A stretch of DNA of 64,000 bases, from the NCBI RefSeq assembly GCF_009695775.1, contig NZ_VUNG01000012.1, forward strand, positions 1-64,000. Reading direction: 5' to 3'. The position numbers and the translations under genes were made by a program. Positions within the stretch are counted from its first letter, which is position 1; every line of letters begins with the position of its first letter. This document shows positions 8,180 through 15,905 of the stretch, one piece after another. The DNA is from Hallella mizrahii (lineage in GTDB: Bacteria > Bacteroidota > Bacteroidia > Bacteroidales > Bacteroidaceae). A model generated the notes under the pieces. That model was not told the DNA's origin and searched no databases. It worked only from the letters and a program-made list of their open reading frames with translations.

Positions 8180-9019
8180 ATGAACAACAAAAGAAACAAG
8201 ATGGACTTCTATGAATGGATATGTTTTTTCTTCATAGGTATTGTCTGCTTTCTGTTCATCATGGGCTTCTTCGAAGCCATCTTGATGATGGATTACACCA
8301 TCTATGCAAAGATTCCAATTGCGTTGGTTGCTTGCGGGGTACTGCTGCTTTCGTTCAGGAAGTTTCTCGTGCTGTATACCAGAGTCAAAGCCAAGATATT
8401 TACCACACCGCAACATGATGTCAAGATACTGTTGACAGGATGGGGAGTATCCTTCCTTTTCTTTGGGACAATCATGGCAAGCTTATACTGCCTGAACGTC
8501 TATCAGCCGCAGAAGATCAACTGCGACATACAGAACCAACTTTACGGCTGGCTGTTGTTTGCCGTCGTCGGCATTGGTGAGGAGATCATCTGCCGAGGAA
8601 TCGCCTTCAGACTGCTTTGTGACAGAATAGGCATGACTTGGGCCTTGATCCTTTCTGCCGTGATCTTTGGCTTTGCCCATATCTTCAATGACGGAGCCAC
8701 CGTCTGGTCGGCCTTAGCCATAGCTGTCACGTCAGGATGGCTGCTGGGAGTAGCTTATGTCTATCATCAATCGCTATGGGCACCGATAGGGATGCACTGG
8801 GCCTGGAACTATCTTGAAGGATACGTTTTCGGCTGTCCGGTTTCCGGGGCGTTTATCCAGCATCCCATTATCATGTCACGTCTCGTCGGTCCGACATGGC
8901 TGACAGGCGGCACCTTTGGCCCCGAAGCTTCCGTCATCGCTATATTAATAGGTGTGGCCATCTCCCTATACTATACGCTAAAGCTAAAGCAAAAACGTCA
9001 CAATCAAACCACGACATAA
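8180..9019 (+). CDS. CPBP-family intramembrane metalloprotease 2 (putative immunity)
   Basis: This 279-residue membrane protein has intact CPBP motifs EEIICR (Glu134, Glu135, Arg139), FGFAH (His167) and HWAWN (His206, Asn210), and an extra N-terminal membrane section compared with its neighbour. It is only distantly similar to the CPBP proteins at 7473 and 9789, so the three are not recent duplicates. It follows CPBP 1 after 29 bp. Two CPBP genes after one peptide pair could mean one immunity protein per peptide, or one for processing; the sequence cannot decide. Confidence 0.85.
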   Translation: MNNKRNKMDFYEWICFFFIGIVCFLFIMGFFEAILMMDYTIYAKIPIALVACGVLLLSFRKFLVLYTRVKAKIFTTPQHDVKILLTGWGVSFLFFGTIMASLYCLNVYQPQKINCDIQNQLYGWLLFAVVGIGEEIICRGIAFRLLCDRIGMTWALILSAVIFGFAHIFNDGATVWSALAIAVTSGWLLGVAYVYHQSLWAPIGMHWAWNYLEGYVFGCPVSGAFIQHPIIMSRLVGPTWLTGGTFGPEASVIAILIGVAISLYYTLKLKQKRHNQTTT

Positions 9020-9133
9020 AATAATAAGTTCTATCGCAATGGAGTTCGTCACCCTTGCTTGCGATTGCGGAACGTGAAGCGCACCCCAAATATAAATGAA
9101 TAAAGAAAACAAAGAAAAACAACAAGACAACAG

Positions 9134-9244
9134 ATGAATAGGAACAATATCTTTTGGCAGCGATTTACTATTGCTTTTAAGTGTGCTTTTTGGACCGGTG
9201 TCTGTAGTGGAGCTATAGGTGCTGTTATTGCTATTTTGAAGTAA
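9134..9244 (+). CDS. 36-residue leaderless small protein, copy 2
   Basis: It encodes the same 36 residues as 7105-7215. The two DNA copies differ only at two third-codon positions. It sits 114 bp after CPBP 2 and upstream of the second peptide pair, so each peptide/CPBP block is bordered by one copy. A reverse-strand ORF across each copy also exists but changes amino acids freely in the flank, which makes it the less likely gene. Confidence 0.55.
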   Translation: MNRNNIFWQRFTIAFKCAFWTGVCSGAIGAVIAILK

Positions 9245-9289
9245 GTAGTGTGCTTCCGTCCGAATTTCTTGAACGCAGCATACATTTTT
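9134..9289 (+). repeat. Duplicated segment, copy 2 (with 7105-7260)
   Basis: Near-identical to 7105-7260. Its distal part, TTGAACGCAGCATACATT plus TTTAG (9269-9291), matches 10636-10658 with three differences in 23 bp. Confidence 0.85.
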
Positions 9290-9323
9290 AGTGCTATTAT
9301 TCTCTACTTATTTTATGTCTTCT

Positions 9324-9355
9324 TACCTTTGCACCACAAGAAGTCGACAACTTGT
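9324..9355 (+). promoter_or_regulatory. Promoter -7 box and dyad of GG-peptide pair 2
   Basis: The -7 box TACCTTTG (9324-9331) is followed after 4 bp by ACAAG-AA-GTCGAC-AA-CTTGT (9336-9355), the same dyad layout as at 6628-6647 with compensated arm changes. No good -33 TTTG is present at the usual distance, suggesting dependence on an activator or weaker basal activity. Confidence 0.6.
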
Positions 9356-9391
9356 ATAACATTGTTTCATATAAACATATCTAAGTATAAA

Positions 9392-9556
9392 ATGAATAAC
9401 AGAGAATTTTTCTGTCCACTCACTGAGAAAGAGCTGCAAAGCTATTCTGGAGGTGGGCTGCTTCGTAGAATTGGATGGTCAGCCGTGGTGGGCTACATCA
9501 TTGACAATTGGTCAGATATTAAGACCACTGCTCGCGACTTCGTCAAAGAACATTAA
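9392..9556 (+). CDS. GG-leader peptide 2a
   Basis: From the ATG at 9392 the product has 54 residues. The leader ends LTEKELQSYSGG (Gly-Gly at 20-21) and the 33-residue mature part starts GLLRRIGWSAVVGYI, is amphipathic and mixed-charge, and ends DFVKEH. The open frame extends upstream to 9248, but that part crosses the promoter and the dyad, so it is not coding. The next GG peptide starts 12 bp after the stop. It is a likely PCAT substrate; antimicrobial action is inferred. Confidence 0.75.
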   Translation: MNNREFFCPLTEKELQSYSGGGLLRRIGWSAVVGYIIDNWSDIKTTARDFVKEH

Positions 9557-9568
9557 ATAAGAGAATGT

Positions 9569-9721
9569 ATGAAAATCATAGAAGACCTCTCTTATGAGGA
9601 AATGCAGGAATGCGAAGGTGGTAGACCGAATGCTAAAACGTCTTTTGCATACGATGCCACTTATCTTGCATTGACCATTTTGTATTATGCAGCCCAAGGA
9701 CTAAGAATGGTAAAAGGATAG
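9569..9721 (+). CDS. GG-leader peptide 2b
   Basis: The 50-residue ORF has an 18-residue leader, MKIIEDLSYEEMQECEGG, and a 32-residue mature part (RPNAKTSFAYDATY... ending AAQGLRMVKG) with a hydrophobic centre and basic ends. Its leader carries the Glu-Met at -8/-7 and GG pattern of the other peptides. It is directly followed by a strong hairpin terminator at 9731. With 2a it would make a second two-peptide product. Confidence 0.75.
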   Translation: MKIIEDLSYEEMQECEGGRPNAKTSFAYDATYLALTILYYAAQGLRMVKG

Positions 9722-9730
9722 ATAATGCCT

Positions 9731-9774
9731 CCTTCTATATTTCATTTCCTACATGAAATATAGAAGGAACTTTT
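9731..9774 (+). terminator. Strong hairpin terminator after peptide pair 2
   Basis: A perfect 15-bp stem (9731-9745 with 9753-9767; CCTTCTATATTTCAT and complement) with a 7-nt loop is followed by AACTTTT. The CPBP 3 start lies only 15 bp further on, repeating the peptide-hairpin-CPBP order seen at 7048. Confidence 0.75.
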
Positions 9775-9788
9775 AGGAAACAGGCAAT

Positions 9789-10616
9789 ATGGCAAGACCA
9801 ATATTAAATCGATTCGAAGGACGCATTATAAAGAAGGTCAGTCTTGTATTTATAGGATTCTTAGTCTGGGTTCAATTTCTTTCGCCACTACTTTGTGTCC
9901 TCATCAGTTCGGTGTCGCTTCTTTTTTCTGATACAGACTTAAATGTATGGGATAACTATAGAAGTCAAATGCTCCCATTTCAGTGTTTTTTTACGGAGAC
10001 AGTTATGTTGGTTATATTCTTTCACAAATATGGTAAGCACACTCTTGTCGCGAAATGCGCAGAACGTAGGCTTCGGCTCAACCTGATTCTCCCTATGCTT
10101 GCCCTTTCTTTTGCTTATACGTTCATTGACAGTTATATCAACGATCTCTTAAATCTTGTGGATTTAAACCGCGACGTATTTTATGTATTGGATTATAGTA
10201 AACTTGGGCTCTTGTCGACATGCTTGCTCGCCCCACTTGCCGAAGAACTCGTCTTCAGAGAGTATATCGAAGAGATGTTATTAAAACTGAGAAGAAGTCC
10301 ATGGTTTGCCATTATTGTCTCCTCTTTGTTTTTTGGCCTCATGCACATCAACCCCTCACAGGTCGCAAGCGCATTTACGTTTGGCCTATTGTTAGGGTGG
10401 CTATACTATAAGTTCAGAAGTGTCACGCCGACCTTTTGCCTGCATGCGTTAAACAATATATATTGTGCAATGTTGGACAGATGGGGGGATGGAAGTGCTA
10501 CGACTTCAGAATTATGTAGAATGATACACTTTCCACTGGCTCTTACCATAGTGCTTAGTCTTGCTATTTTCACCTTTTCTATTTGGTGCCTCGATAAGAT
10601 TGCCCATAGCGAGTAG
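9789..10616 (+). CDS. CPBP-family intramembrane metalloprotease 3 (putative immunity)
   Basis: The 275-residue polytopic membrane protein has complete CPBP motifs: EELVFR (Glu152, Glu153, Arg157), FFGLMH (His186) and HALNN (His219, Asn223). It lies immediately after peptide pair 2 and its terminator, mirroring CPBP 1 after pair 1. Expression by partial terminator read-through would tie immunity to peptide transcription. It is the last recognisable gene of the accessory region; the downstream sequence has a relic of the duplicated segment. Confidence 0.85.
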   Translation: MARPILNRFEGRIIKKVSLVFIGFLVWVQFLSPLLCVLISSVSLLFSDTDLNVWDNYRSQMLPFQCFFTETVMLVIFFHKYGKHTLVAKCAERRLRLNLILPMLALSFAYTFIDSYINDLLNLVDLNRDVFYVLDYSKLGLLSTCLLAPLAEELVFREYIEEMLLKLRRSPWFAIIVSSLFFGLMHINPSQVASAFTFGLLLGWLYYKFRSVTPTFCLHALNNIYCAMLDRWGDGSATTSELCRMIHFPLALTIVLSLAIFTFSIWCLDKIAHSE

Positions 10617-10635
10617 TTATTCAGTGGACAATTAC

Positions 10636-10658
10636 TTGGACGCTGCATATATTTTTAG
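10636..10658 (+). repeat. Third, short copy of the cassette-boundary motif
   Basis: Twenty-three bp matching 9269-9291 with three substitutions (core ACGC.GCATA.ATTTTTAG), 20 bp after the CPBP 3 stop. It marks the right end of the peptide locus. The 10,617-10,891 gap otherwise holds only the carboxylesterase promoter. Confidence 0.6.
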
Positions 10659-10831
10659 CAATATTATGTAGCACGGAAGGAAGCTTCAGTTTCTATTCCG
10701 TCGCCGCTATAATAAATAGGTGTATTTATGATCTCAATGATGGCGCGTTGAAGAAAACGGGAAATAATACTCGTAATCTTTCCTTGCTTTTTATCGCTTA
10801 AAGAGTCTTCACTACTATTTTTCTCCTATCT

Positions 10832-10863
10832 GTTGGAGAAGCCAAAACTATTTCGTAATTTTG
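10832..10863 (+). promoter_or_regulatory. Promoter of the carboxylesterase gene
   Basis: GTTG (10832-10835), a 20-bp spacer and TAATTTTG (10856-10863), 28 bp before the start codon. Confidence 0.65.
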
Positions 10864-10891
10864 TGGAAACAATCCTAAGTCGTTATATATC

Positions 10892-12487
10892 ATGAACAAA
10901 AGATTCTTTCTCTCGCTTGCCTCGCTGTTCCTGACTTTAGGTCTGAGCAGCCAAAACGTGGTCAATGTACGCGTTGCCGAGGGTATCTTAGCTGGCACAG
11001 ATTCCTCGGGCGTGAAGATCTTCAAGGGCGTGCCCTTCGCCGCACCGCCTGTCGGCAACCTACGCTGGCGTGAACCACAACCCGTGGCAGCCTGGCAGGG
11101 TGTGAGAAAGGCTACGCAGTTTGGCCCCAATCCCATGCAGGAGGCGCTCTTCGGTGACATGAACTTCGGTACGAAGGAGATGAGCGAGGACTGTCTCTAT
11201 CTGAATATTTGGACACCGGCCAAGACGATGAAGGAGAAACTGCCCGTGCTGATCTACTTCAATGGCGGCGGACTGCTGGCCGGAAGTGGCAGTGAGCCGC
11301 GCTATGCCGGGCAGACGATGGCACGCAAGGGCGTCATCGCCGTCACCGCCAACTACCGCGAGGGCATCTTCGGCTTTTTGAGTCTTCCCGAACTCTCCAA
11401 GGAAAGCGGCGGAAAAGGCAGCGGCAACTATGGTCTCATGGACCAGGCGGCTGCCATACAATGGGTGAAAAACAATATCGCTGCCTTTGGCGGTGATCCC
11501 CAGCGCATCACCATTGCGGGCGAGTCGGCAGGCTCGGTGTCGGTGAGCGCGCTGATGGCATCGCCGATGAGCAAAGACCTCTTTGCCCAAGCCATTGGTT
11601 CCAGTGGTTCCATCCTGGGCTTCCGTCCGTTGCCCACACTGAAAGAGGCTGAGGCAGAGGGAAAGAAGATGATGCAGGCGGCCGGATGCCGCAACCTCAA
11701 GGCACTGCGCGCCATGAGTGCAGAGGAACTGATGAAGAAGGTACACTACCGCAGTATGCCTGCACCCTGCATCGACGGACGTTTCTTCCTCGAGCAGCCT
11801 TCCGTCACATTCCAAGAGGGGCGTCAGGCTCATGTGCCCCTGCTCTTGGGCGGCAACAACCAGGAGATGACGCTCTTCGTTGCCACCGTAGATCAGGCTA
11901 AGGCAATGGCGCAGCAAGTCTTTGGAACCGCCACCGACTCTATCTTCCCACTCTATGGCATAGAGACACAAGCCGACCTCAAGGGACGTCCCGGCATCGA
12001 CTTGGCCTCGGATCTCTTCCTCGACTTCTCCACATGGCAGTGGGGCTATTTCCATGCACAGACAGGCGGACAGCCCGTCTACCGCTATCGCTATTGCCAT
12101 CCACGTCCGGCAATGGCCCTGAAAGGTAAAGTGCCCGGACTCGCCGGTGGTGTGCAGGATGCCAAAGATGGCCAACCGACCATGCCGCGGGATAAGGGTG
12201 CTGTACACTCGGCCGATATTGAGTACGCCATGGGCACGTTACCCACCAACCGCGTCTATGACTGGCAACCCGAAGACTATTGGGTATCAGATCAGTTTAG
12301 CAACTATTACGCCAACTTCATCAAGACGGGTAATCCCAACGGACTCGGACTTGTCAGCTGGCCTACGGTCAATGGCAAGGAGACAGAACCTATCTTGCAG
12401 CTCGATGTCAACAGCCGTGTAGAGCAGGATGCCAAGCGGGAGCAGCGCAACAAGACGATTCTCCGCCTTGTCTGCAACGGCAAATAG
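10892..12487 (+). CDS. Secreted type-B carboxylesterase
   Basis: The 531-residue alpha/beta hydrolase has a signal peptide (about residues 1-20, MNKRFFLSLASLFLTLGLSS). The type-B signature EDCLYLNIWTP is followed by an oxyanion-loop NGGGLLAGSG, where most relatives have HGGG, and by the nucleophile elbow GESAGS (Ser near residue 212). GAVHSADIEYAMG near the C-terminus provides the catalytic His. It would hydrolyse ester substrates, possibly acetyl or feruloyl groups of plant polysaccharides, in the periplasm or outside; the substrate is not shown. It is monocistronic, between its promoter and a terminator, and marks the return to GC-rich core sequence. Confidence 0.9.
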   Translation: MNKRFFLSLASLFLTLGLSSQNVVNVRVAEGILAGTDSSGVKIFKGVPFAAPPVGNLRWREPQPVAAWQGVRKATQFGPNPMQEALFGDMNFGTKEMSEDCLYLNIWTPAKTMKEKLPVLIYFNGGGLLAGSGSEPRYAGQTMARKGVIAVTANYREGIFGFLSLPELSKESGGKGSGNYGLMDQAAAIQWVKNNIAAFGGDPQRITIAGESAGSVSVSALMASPMSKDLFAQAIGSSGSILGFRPLPTLKEAEAEGKKMMQAAGCRNLKALRAMSAEELMKKVHYRSMPAPCIDGRFFLEQPSVTFQEGRQAHVPLLLGGNNQEMTLFVATVDQAKAMAQQVFGTATDSIFPLYGIETQADLKGRPGIDLASDLFLDFSTWQWGYFHAQTGGQPVYRYRYCHPRPAMALKGKVPGLAGGVQDAKDGQPTMPRDKGAVHSADIEYAMGTLPTNRVYDWQPEDYWVSDQFSNYYANFIKTGNPNGLGLVSWPTVNGKETEPILQLDVNSRVEQDAKREQRNKTILRLVCNGK

Positions 12488-12606
12488 TCTGCTACTGGGT
12501 TCTGCGCATCTATATTCTCTTCTCTTTCTCTTGTCTGTCCGTCATGATCAATGGCAAGCAGTCCCATGCGCTTATTTATCCATTGTATATTGACATAAGC
12601 ATACGC

Positions 12607-12650
12607 AAAAAGCCCCTCACAGCCATTTCCTTGGCTTGTAAGGGGCTTTT
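12607..12650 (+). terminator. Terminator of the carboxylesterase gene
   Basis: An imperfect long stem built around AAAAGCCCC and GGGGCTTTT with GCC/GGC at the loop, ending in TTTT. Flanking A and T runs make it usable on both strands. Confidence 0.75.
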
Positions 12651-12734
12651 ACTGTTGTTGCTGATAATGGGGTTGCTAAATAGGATATAAGTTGTCAGCA
12701 CTTATTATTTGCGAAGTATAGCTTTTGAGCTGTT

Positions 12735-12842
12735 GGTCTTATGCCAGCTAAAGTTTCCTTGTCGGTCTGTTGAGACTTTCTTATTGGTCTGTAGAGGAAT
12801 CCTCTTGGTCTTTGGAGCCCTCCCTTTGGTCTGTTGAGGGTG
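12735..12842. repeat. Degenerate tandem array, period 21-22 bp
   Basis: The motif GGTCT recurs at 12735, 12764, 12786, 12807 and 12828 within units like TTGGTCTGTTGAGG. The array stops 5 bp from the stop codon of the reverse-strand DUF3108 gene (12848-12850), that is, directly downstream of it. Confidence 0.7.
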
Positions 12843-12847
12843 AAGTC

Positions 12848-13666
12848 TTACTTTACGCGTGACTGGATTTCCCCTTTCACGCCCTTGTATCCAACCAGGA
12901 AGGCCTTGGCAGACCCGAAGCGGAGGTGGAGATCCAAGCGTACGGGGATGTGGTTGGCATCGTCGCTGACAAAGAAGTCTACGATCTTTTTATAGGGCTT
13001 TCCGTCCTCACTTTCGAGATAAGCCAGTTTCAGACAGCGGTAGGTGTGGCCGTCGTCGGCTTTGACATTGACTTTTCCCTCATAGTGCAGACGTGCGGGG
13101 TCACGGCTGTCGCCGTCGACCATCGGGAAGTCGACATTGTGTCCTTTCTTCCAGCTTTCCGGGTTGAAGGAGCGTGCACGCAGGAAGATGCTCATCATGT
13201 CGTATACGCAGTCGTTGTAGGTGTGCTTTTCCCATTGACTCTTCCCATCGTTCTTTTTGCGGTGCTGCACAACGTGGCACTTGCCTTCGGGATAGGAATA
13301 GAACACCTCGTCGACCGTATATCGGCTGCCTTCGCGTGCGCCCTTGCGATAATAGAGTGGTGCCATCTCCAAGCTGTTGTAGCACAGCAGAGTGTCGCGC
13401 AGTACGAAGAAATCGTCAACGCGGTGGTTGCCGCGGGTGATGAGGCTGCCGCGCCATGCCGGCGTGCCTTTGTAGACACTCTTTACCGTAGAGAACGAGG
13501 CAGAACCAGCCTTGACCCATACGAACTTCCAATTATAATAGAGGTTGTAGGAGAGAAACTCTCCTGACTTGAACGCAGTGTTTCGGAATGTACACTGCGC
13601 TCCGGCTTGCGTGGCGACCATGGCCAGCACAAGACTGACAAACCAGATTTTCAGTGTTTTCATCAT
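12848..13666 (-). CDS. DUF3108 domain protein, periplasmic
   Basis: The 272-residue protein has a signal peptide (to about residue 23, TQAGA). The body matches the DUF3108 family: F..GE.L.YNLYYNW.FVW.KAGSASF, then G.PAWR, RDTL, and a C-terminal beta strand pattern ending RFGSAKAFLVGYKGV. Length is normal for the family. Function is unknown; it is expected to be a periplasmic beta-sandwich protein. It follows the Ig-like lipoprotein gene by about 170 bp on the same strand. The start may be 13666 or the second Met at 13663. Confidence 0.8.
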   Translation of the reverse strand: MMKTLKIWFVSLVLAMVATQAGAQCTFRNTAFKSGEFLSYNLYYNWKFVWVKAGSASFSTVKSVYKGTPAWRGSLITRGNHRVDDFFVLRDTLLCYNSLEMAPLYYRKGAREGSRYTVDEVFYSYPEGKCHVVQHRKKNDGKSQWEKHTYNDCVYDMMSIFLRARSFNPESWKKGHNVDFPMVDGDSRDPARLHYEGKVNVKADDGHTYRCLKLAYLESEDGKPYKKIVDFFVSDDANHIPVRLDLHLRFGSAKAFLVGYKGVKGEIQSRVK

Positions 13667-13839
13667 TTCTTGATTTTGTTATTCTGTCTTGATACTTATA
13701 TGGAACAATCTTTATGCTTATACAGAACCGGCAGTGTGCCTCTTTCCCAAATGGATTTCGTCGTTGCTTGGCAGTGGCAGTCCTACGTTTCTCAAAGCGT
13801 AGTCAGGAAGACAGGAAGATGTTCCCTGACTATTGTGGC

Positions 13840-15819
13840 TTAGGGTTGGGGGATGTATTGAATGCCGAGCTTCTTGGCTCTTTCGGCATTTCTGTGCTGC
13901 ACCTGCTTTTGCTTGTCAGCCTTTTGCTTGGTGATGGCCGATGGCTTTTGGCGATAGAGTGGTGTGGCGACAGGATCCCATGAGCGCGTAGCGTCCCATT
14001 TGGCGCGACATTCAATCACTTCGGGATAGTAATAGACGGGTTCCGGCTCTATGTCCTTGCCGAAATCGCCTGTATCCCACAGTTTGTTGTTGTTGGTGTC
14101 CTCGATCATCCTCAGGTAGTACTTTCCCTCCTTGAGGTAGTAGAACTCCGCCTGGCCGTTGTCGGTGAAGGCTTGCTTGACGACCTTGTCGCTTTCGTCT
14201 ATGAGCTGGGCGATGACGTGCTTGCCCTGCATGCCGTTGATGGTGACGAGCAGCGAGGCGTAGTTGTCGTTGCCGCGTACTTTCAGTCCGGTCTTGATCT
14301 TACCGGATATATCGCCGTAGATGGACTGGAAGGCGGTACTGTCAATCTCTAAGCTGTATTGATAATCGGGTTTCCACGATGCCTTGAGCAGGTAGGAGAG
14401 GGCATTGACGCGTGTCATCTCGTAGGGTTCTCGGTACCATAGCGAGTCGCCGGGCGGTTGGGAGTAGAGATGTACCATCTTTTCGATGTCCACATCCTTG
14501 ACAGGTACTGTTGACGTCATGGAGACGTTTTGGTCAGGATCCATCTCGCTGCTGGGTGTGATGGCTATTTCGAGAGGCTTCACGGCCATGACCGAGTCGT
14601 AAGGTTCTCCTTTTTTCTTTTTCTTCTCCTGCTCTTTTGCCCATTTGTCGTAGGCTTTCTTTTGCTCTTTCAGCCGTTTGGCATAGGGTTGCTTAGAGAG
14701 AATGGAGAGCGTGTCGGTGTGGAGACGAAGCACGCCGAGCGAGTCGGTGATGTGGTGCTGTAGCTCCACTTCGAGTGTGTCCTGGTTGATCAGTGCGGTG
14801 TCGCGCAGCCAGTAAGTGATGGTGTCTCGCTTGGCTGACGGATCGATGACAAAGGCGTTGTCGGCATTGAAGTTAAGTCCGCGGAGCTTAGGAAGGTCTG
14901 CGTCACCATAGGTATAGAAGAGCGTGAAGTGGTTGGCCTCCTTTCGCTCAGCCTTCACAAAGTATCGGTCGGTGTTGATGCCGGTGAAGGCACGCAGACA
15001 GATGTCGTCGGGGAGGAAGTGGGTGTAGTGCACATCGGTGATGCTGGCGATGTGGAGCGTGTCGAGCCATGTCGTGTCTTGCCTGACATCAGGCTTGAAA
15101 GTCGGTGTGATCGTCTGATGATTGAAGGCAATCATCTCGCTCTTTTGGGCATAGCGATAGTCACCGTCAGCGTCCTTGAGGGCGTAGATGCGGTAAGAGC
15201 CGGGGGCTACACCACGTATGATGAAGTGGCCGCGGGAGTCAGTGCGCGACACACGCATCATGGGAGTCTTCTGAAATGCACTGTCCTCCATGTTGCTGTA
15301 CAGTCCCACGAGAATACCTTTGACGGGTTCCAGATTGTCGGCTTCGAGCACGTAACCGGCCACTTCGAGCGTGTCGATATGGTCGCCGGTGGAGAAACTG
15401 TAGGTGTAGTTGCCCAGAGGGTTACCCTCGTTGTTGTCAGAGATGGCATTGGAGAAGTCGACGGTGTAGGTGGTGTTGGGTTTCAAAGAGTCCATCAGCT
15501 CCACGCTGATGCGCTTGCCTTGTCCCTTGATCTCTGGCGCCTCAAGCTGTGGCGGCGATACGACGACGTTCTCAGTAGGGTTGTCGATGGTGATGAACTC
15601 ATCAAAGTTGATGTATATGTGCTTGCGGTGCACGTTGGTGGCATGGTCAGCAGGAGTGGCACCGACCACTTTAGGCGGTGTCTCATCGTACCATCCTCCA
15701 TCGGGTTGTCCCATGCGGGCGCACGAGTGGAGCAGAAGCAGGAAAAGAAAAGAGAGGGTAAAGAGCAGCAAGTGGCTGCCGGTCTCTTTCCATTCGATAT
15801 GCTTGTTAGGCTTGTCCAT
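13840..15819 (-). CDS. Ig-like domain lipoprotein
   Basis: The 659-residue protein begins with a hydrophobic segment ending in the lipobox LLHSC (Cys near residue 35), so it should be lipidated. An SbsA/Big_5 Ig-like domain follows (PPKVVGATPADHATNV, INFDEF, about residues 45-150) and then a carboxypeptidase-regulatory-like beta domain (GYVLEADNLEPVKGILVGLY, SRGHFIIRGVAPGSYRIYAL). The remainder is beta-rich with a Lys/Glu-rich linker (EQEKKKKKGE). It is likely a cell-envelope protein of unknown role. It lies between the GH3-type gene and DUF3108 on the same strand. Confidence 0.8.
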   Translation of the reverse strand: MDKPNKHIEWKETGSHLLLFTLSFLFLLLLHSCARMGQPDGGWYDETPPKVVGATPADHATNVHRKHIYINFDEFITIDNPTENVVVSPPQLEAPEIKGQGKRISVELMDSLKPNTTYTVDFSNAISDNNEGNPLGNYTYSFSTGDHIDTLEVAGYVLEADNLEPVKGILVGLYSNMEDSAFQKTPMMRVSRTDSRGHFIIRGVAPGSYRIYALKDADGDYRYAQKSEMIAFNHQTITPTFKPDVRQDTTWLDTLHIASITDVHYTHFLPDDICLRAFTGINTDRYFVKAERKEANHFTLFYTYGDADLPKLRGLNFNADNAFVIDPSAKRDTITYWLRDTALINQDTLEVELQHHITDSLGVLRLHTDTLSILSKQPYAKRLKEQKKAYDKWAKEQEKKKKKGEPYDSVMAVKPLEIAITPSSEMDPDQNVSMTSTVPVKDVDIEKMVHLYSQPPGDSLWYREPYEMTRVNALSYLLKASWKPDYQYSLEIDSTAFQSIYGDISGKIKTGLKVRGNDNYASLLVTINGMQGKHVIAQLIDESDKVVKQAFTDNGQAEFYYLKEGKYYLRMIEDTNNNKLWDTGDFGKDIEPEPVYYYPEVIECRAKWDATRSWDPVATPLYRQKPSAITKQKADKQKQVQHRNAERAKKLGIQYIPQP

Positions 15820-15905
15820 GGTCTATACTCGTTTATGCTCTGCACTTTTTTGGTCTCCGCATGTGAATGATTGAATCCAGTGAGAACCGTGGCAGAGTGA
15901 CAGAA

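Larger units (their letters stand above)
12488..12847. other. Intergenic stretch between carboxylesterase and DUF3108 genes
   Basis: It holds the terminator at 12607-12650 and the tandem array at 12735-12842. No promoter or small ORF could be supported. Confidence 0.6.

Noticed and set aside
9248..9391. Upstream extension of GG-peptide 2a
   Set aside because: The extension covers the -7 box and dyad and lacks leader features; the ATG at 9392 gives a standard GG leader.
11060..12208. 382-codon reverse-strand open frame
   Set aside because: Antisense to the carboxylesterase, which has signal peptide and catalytic motifs.
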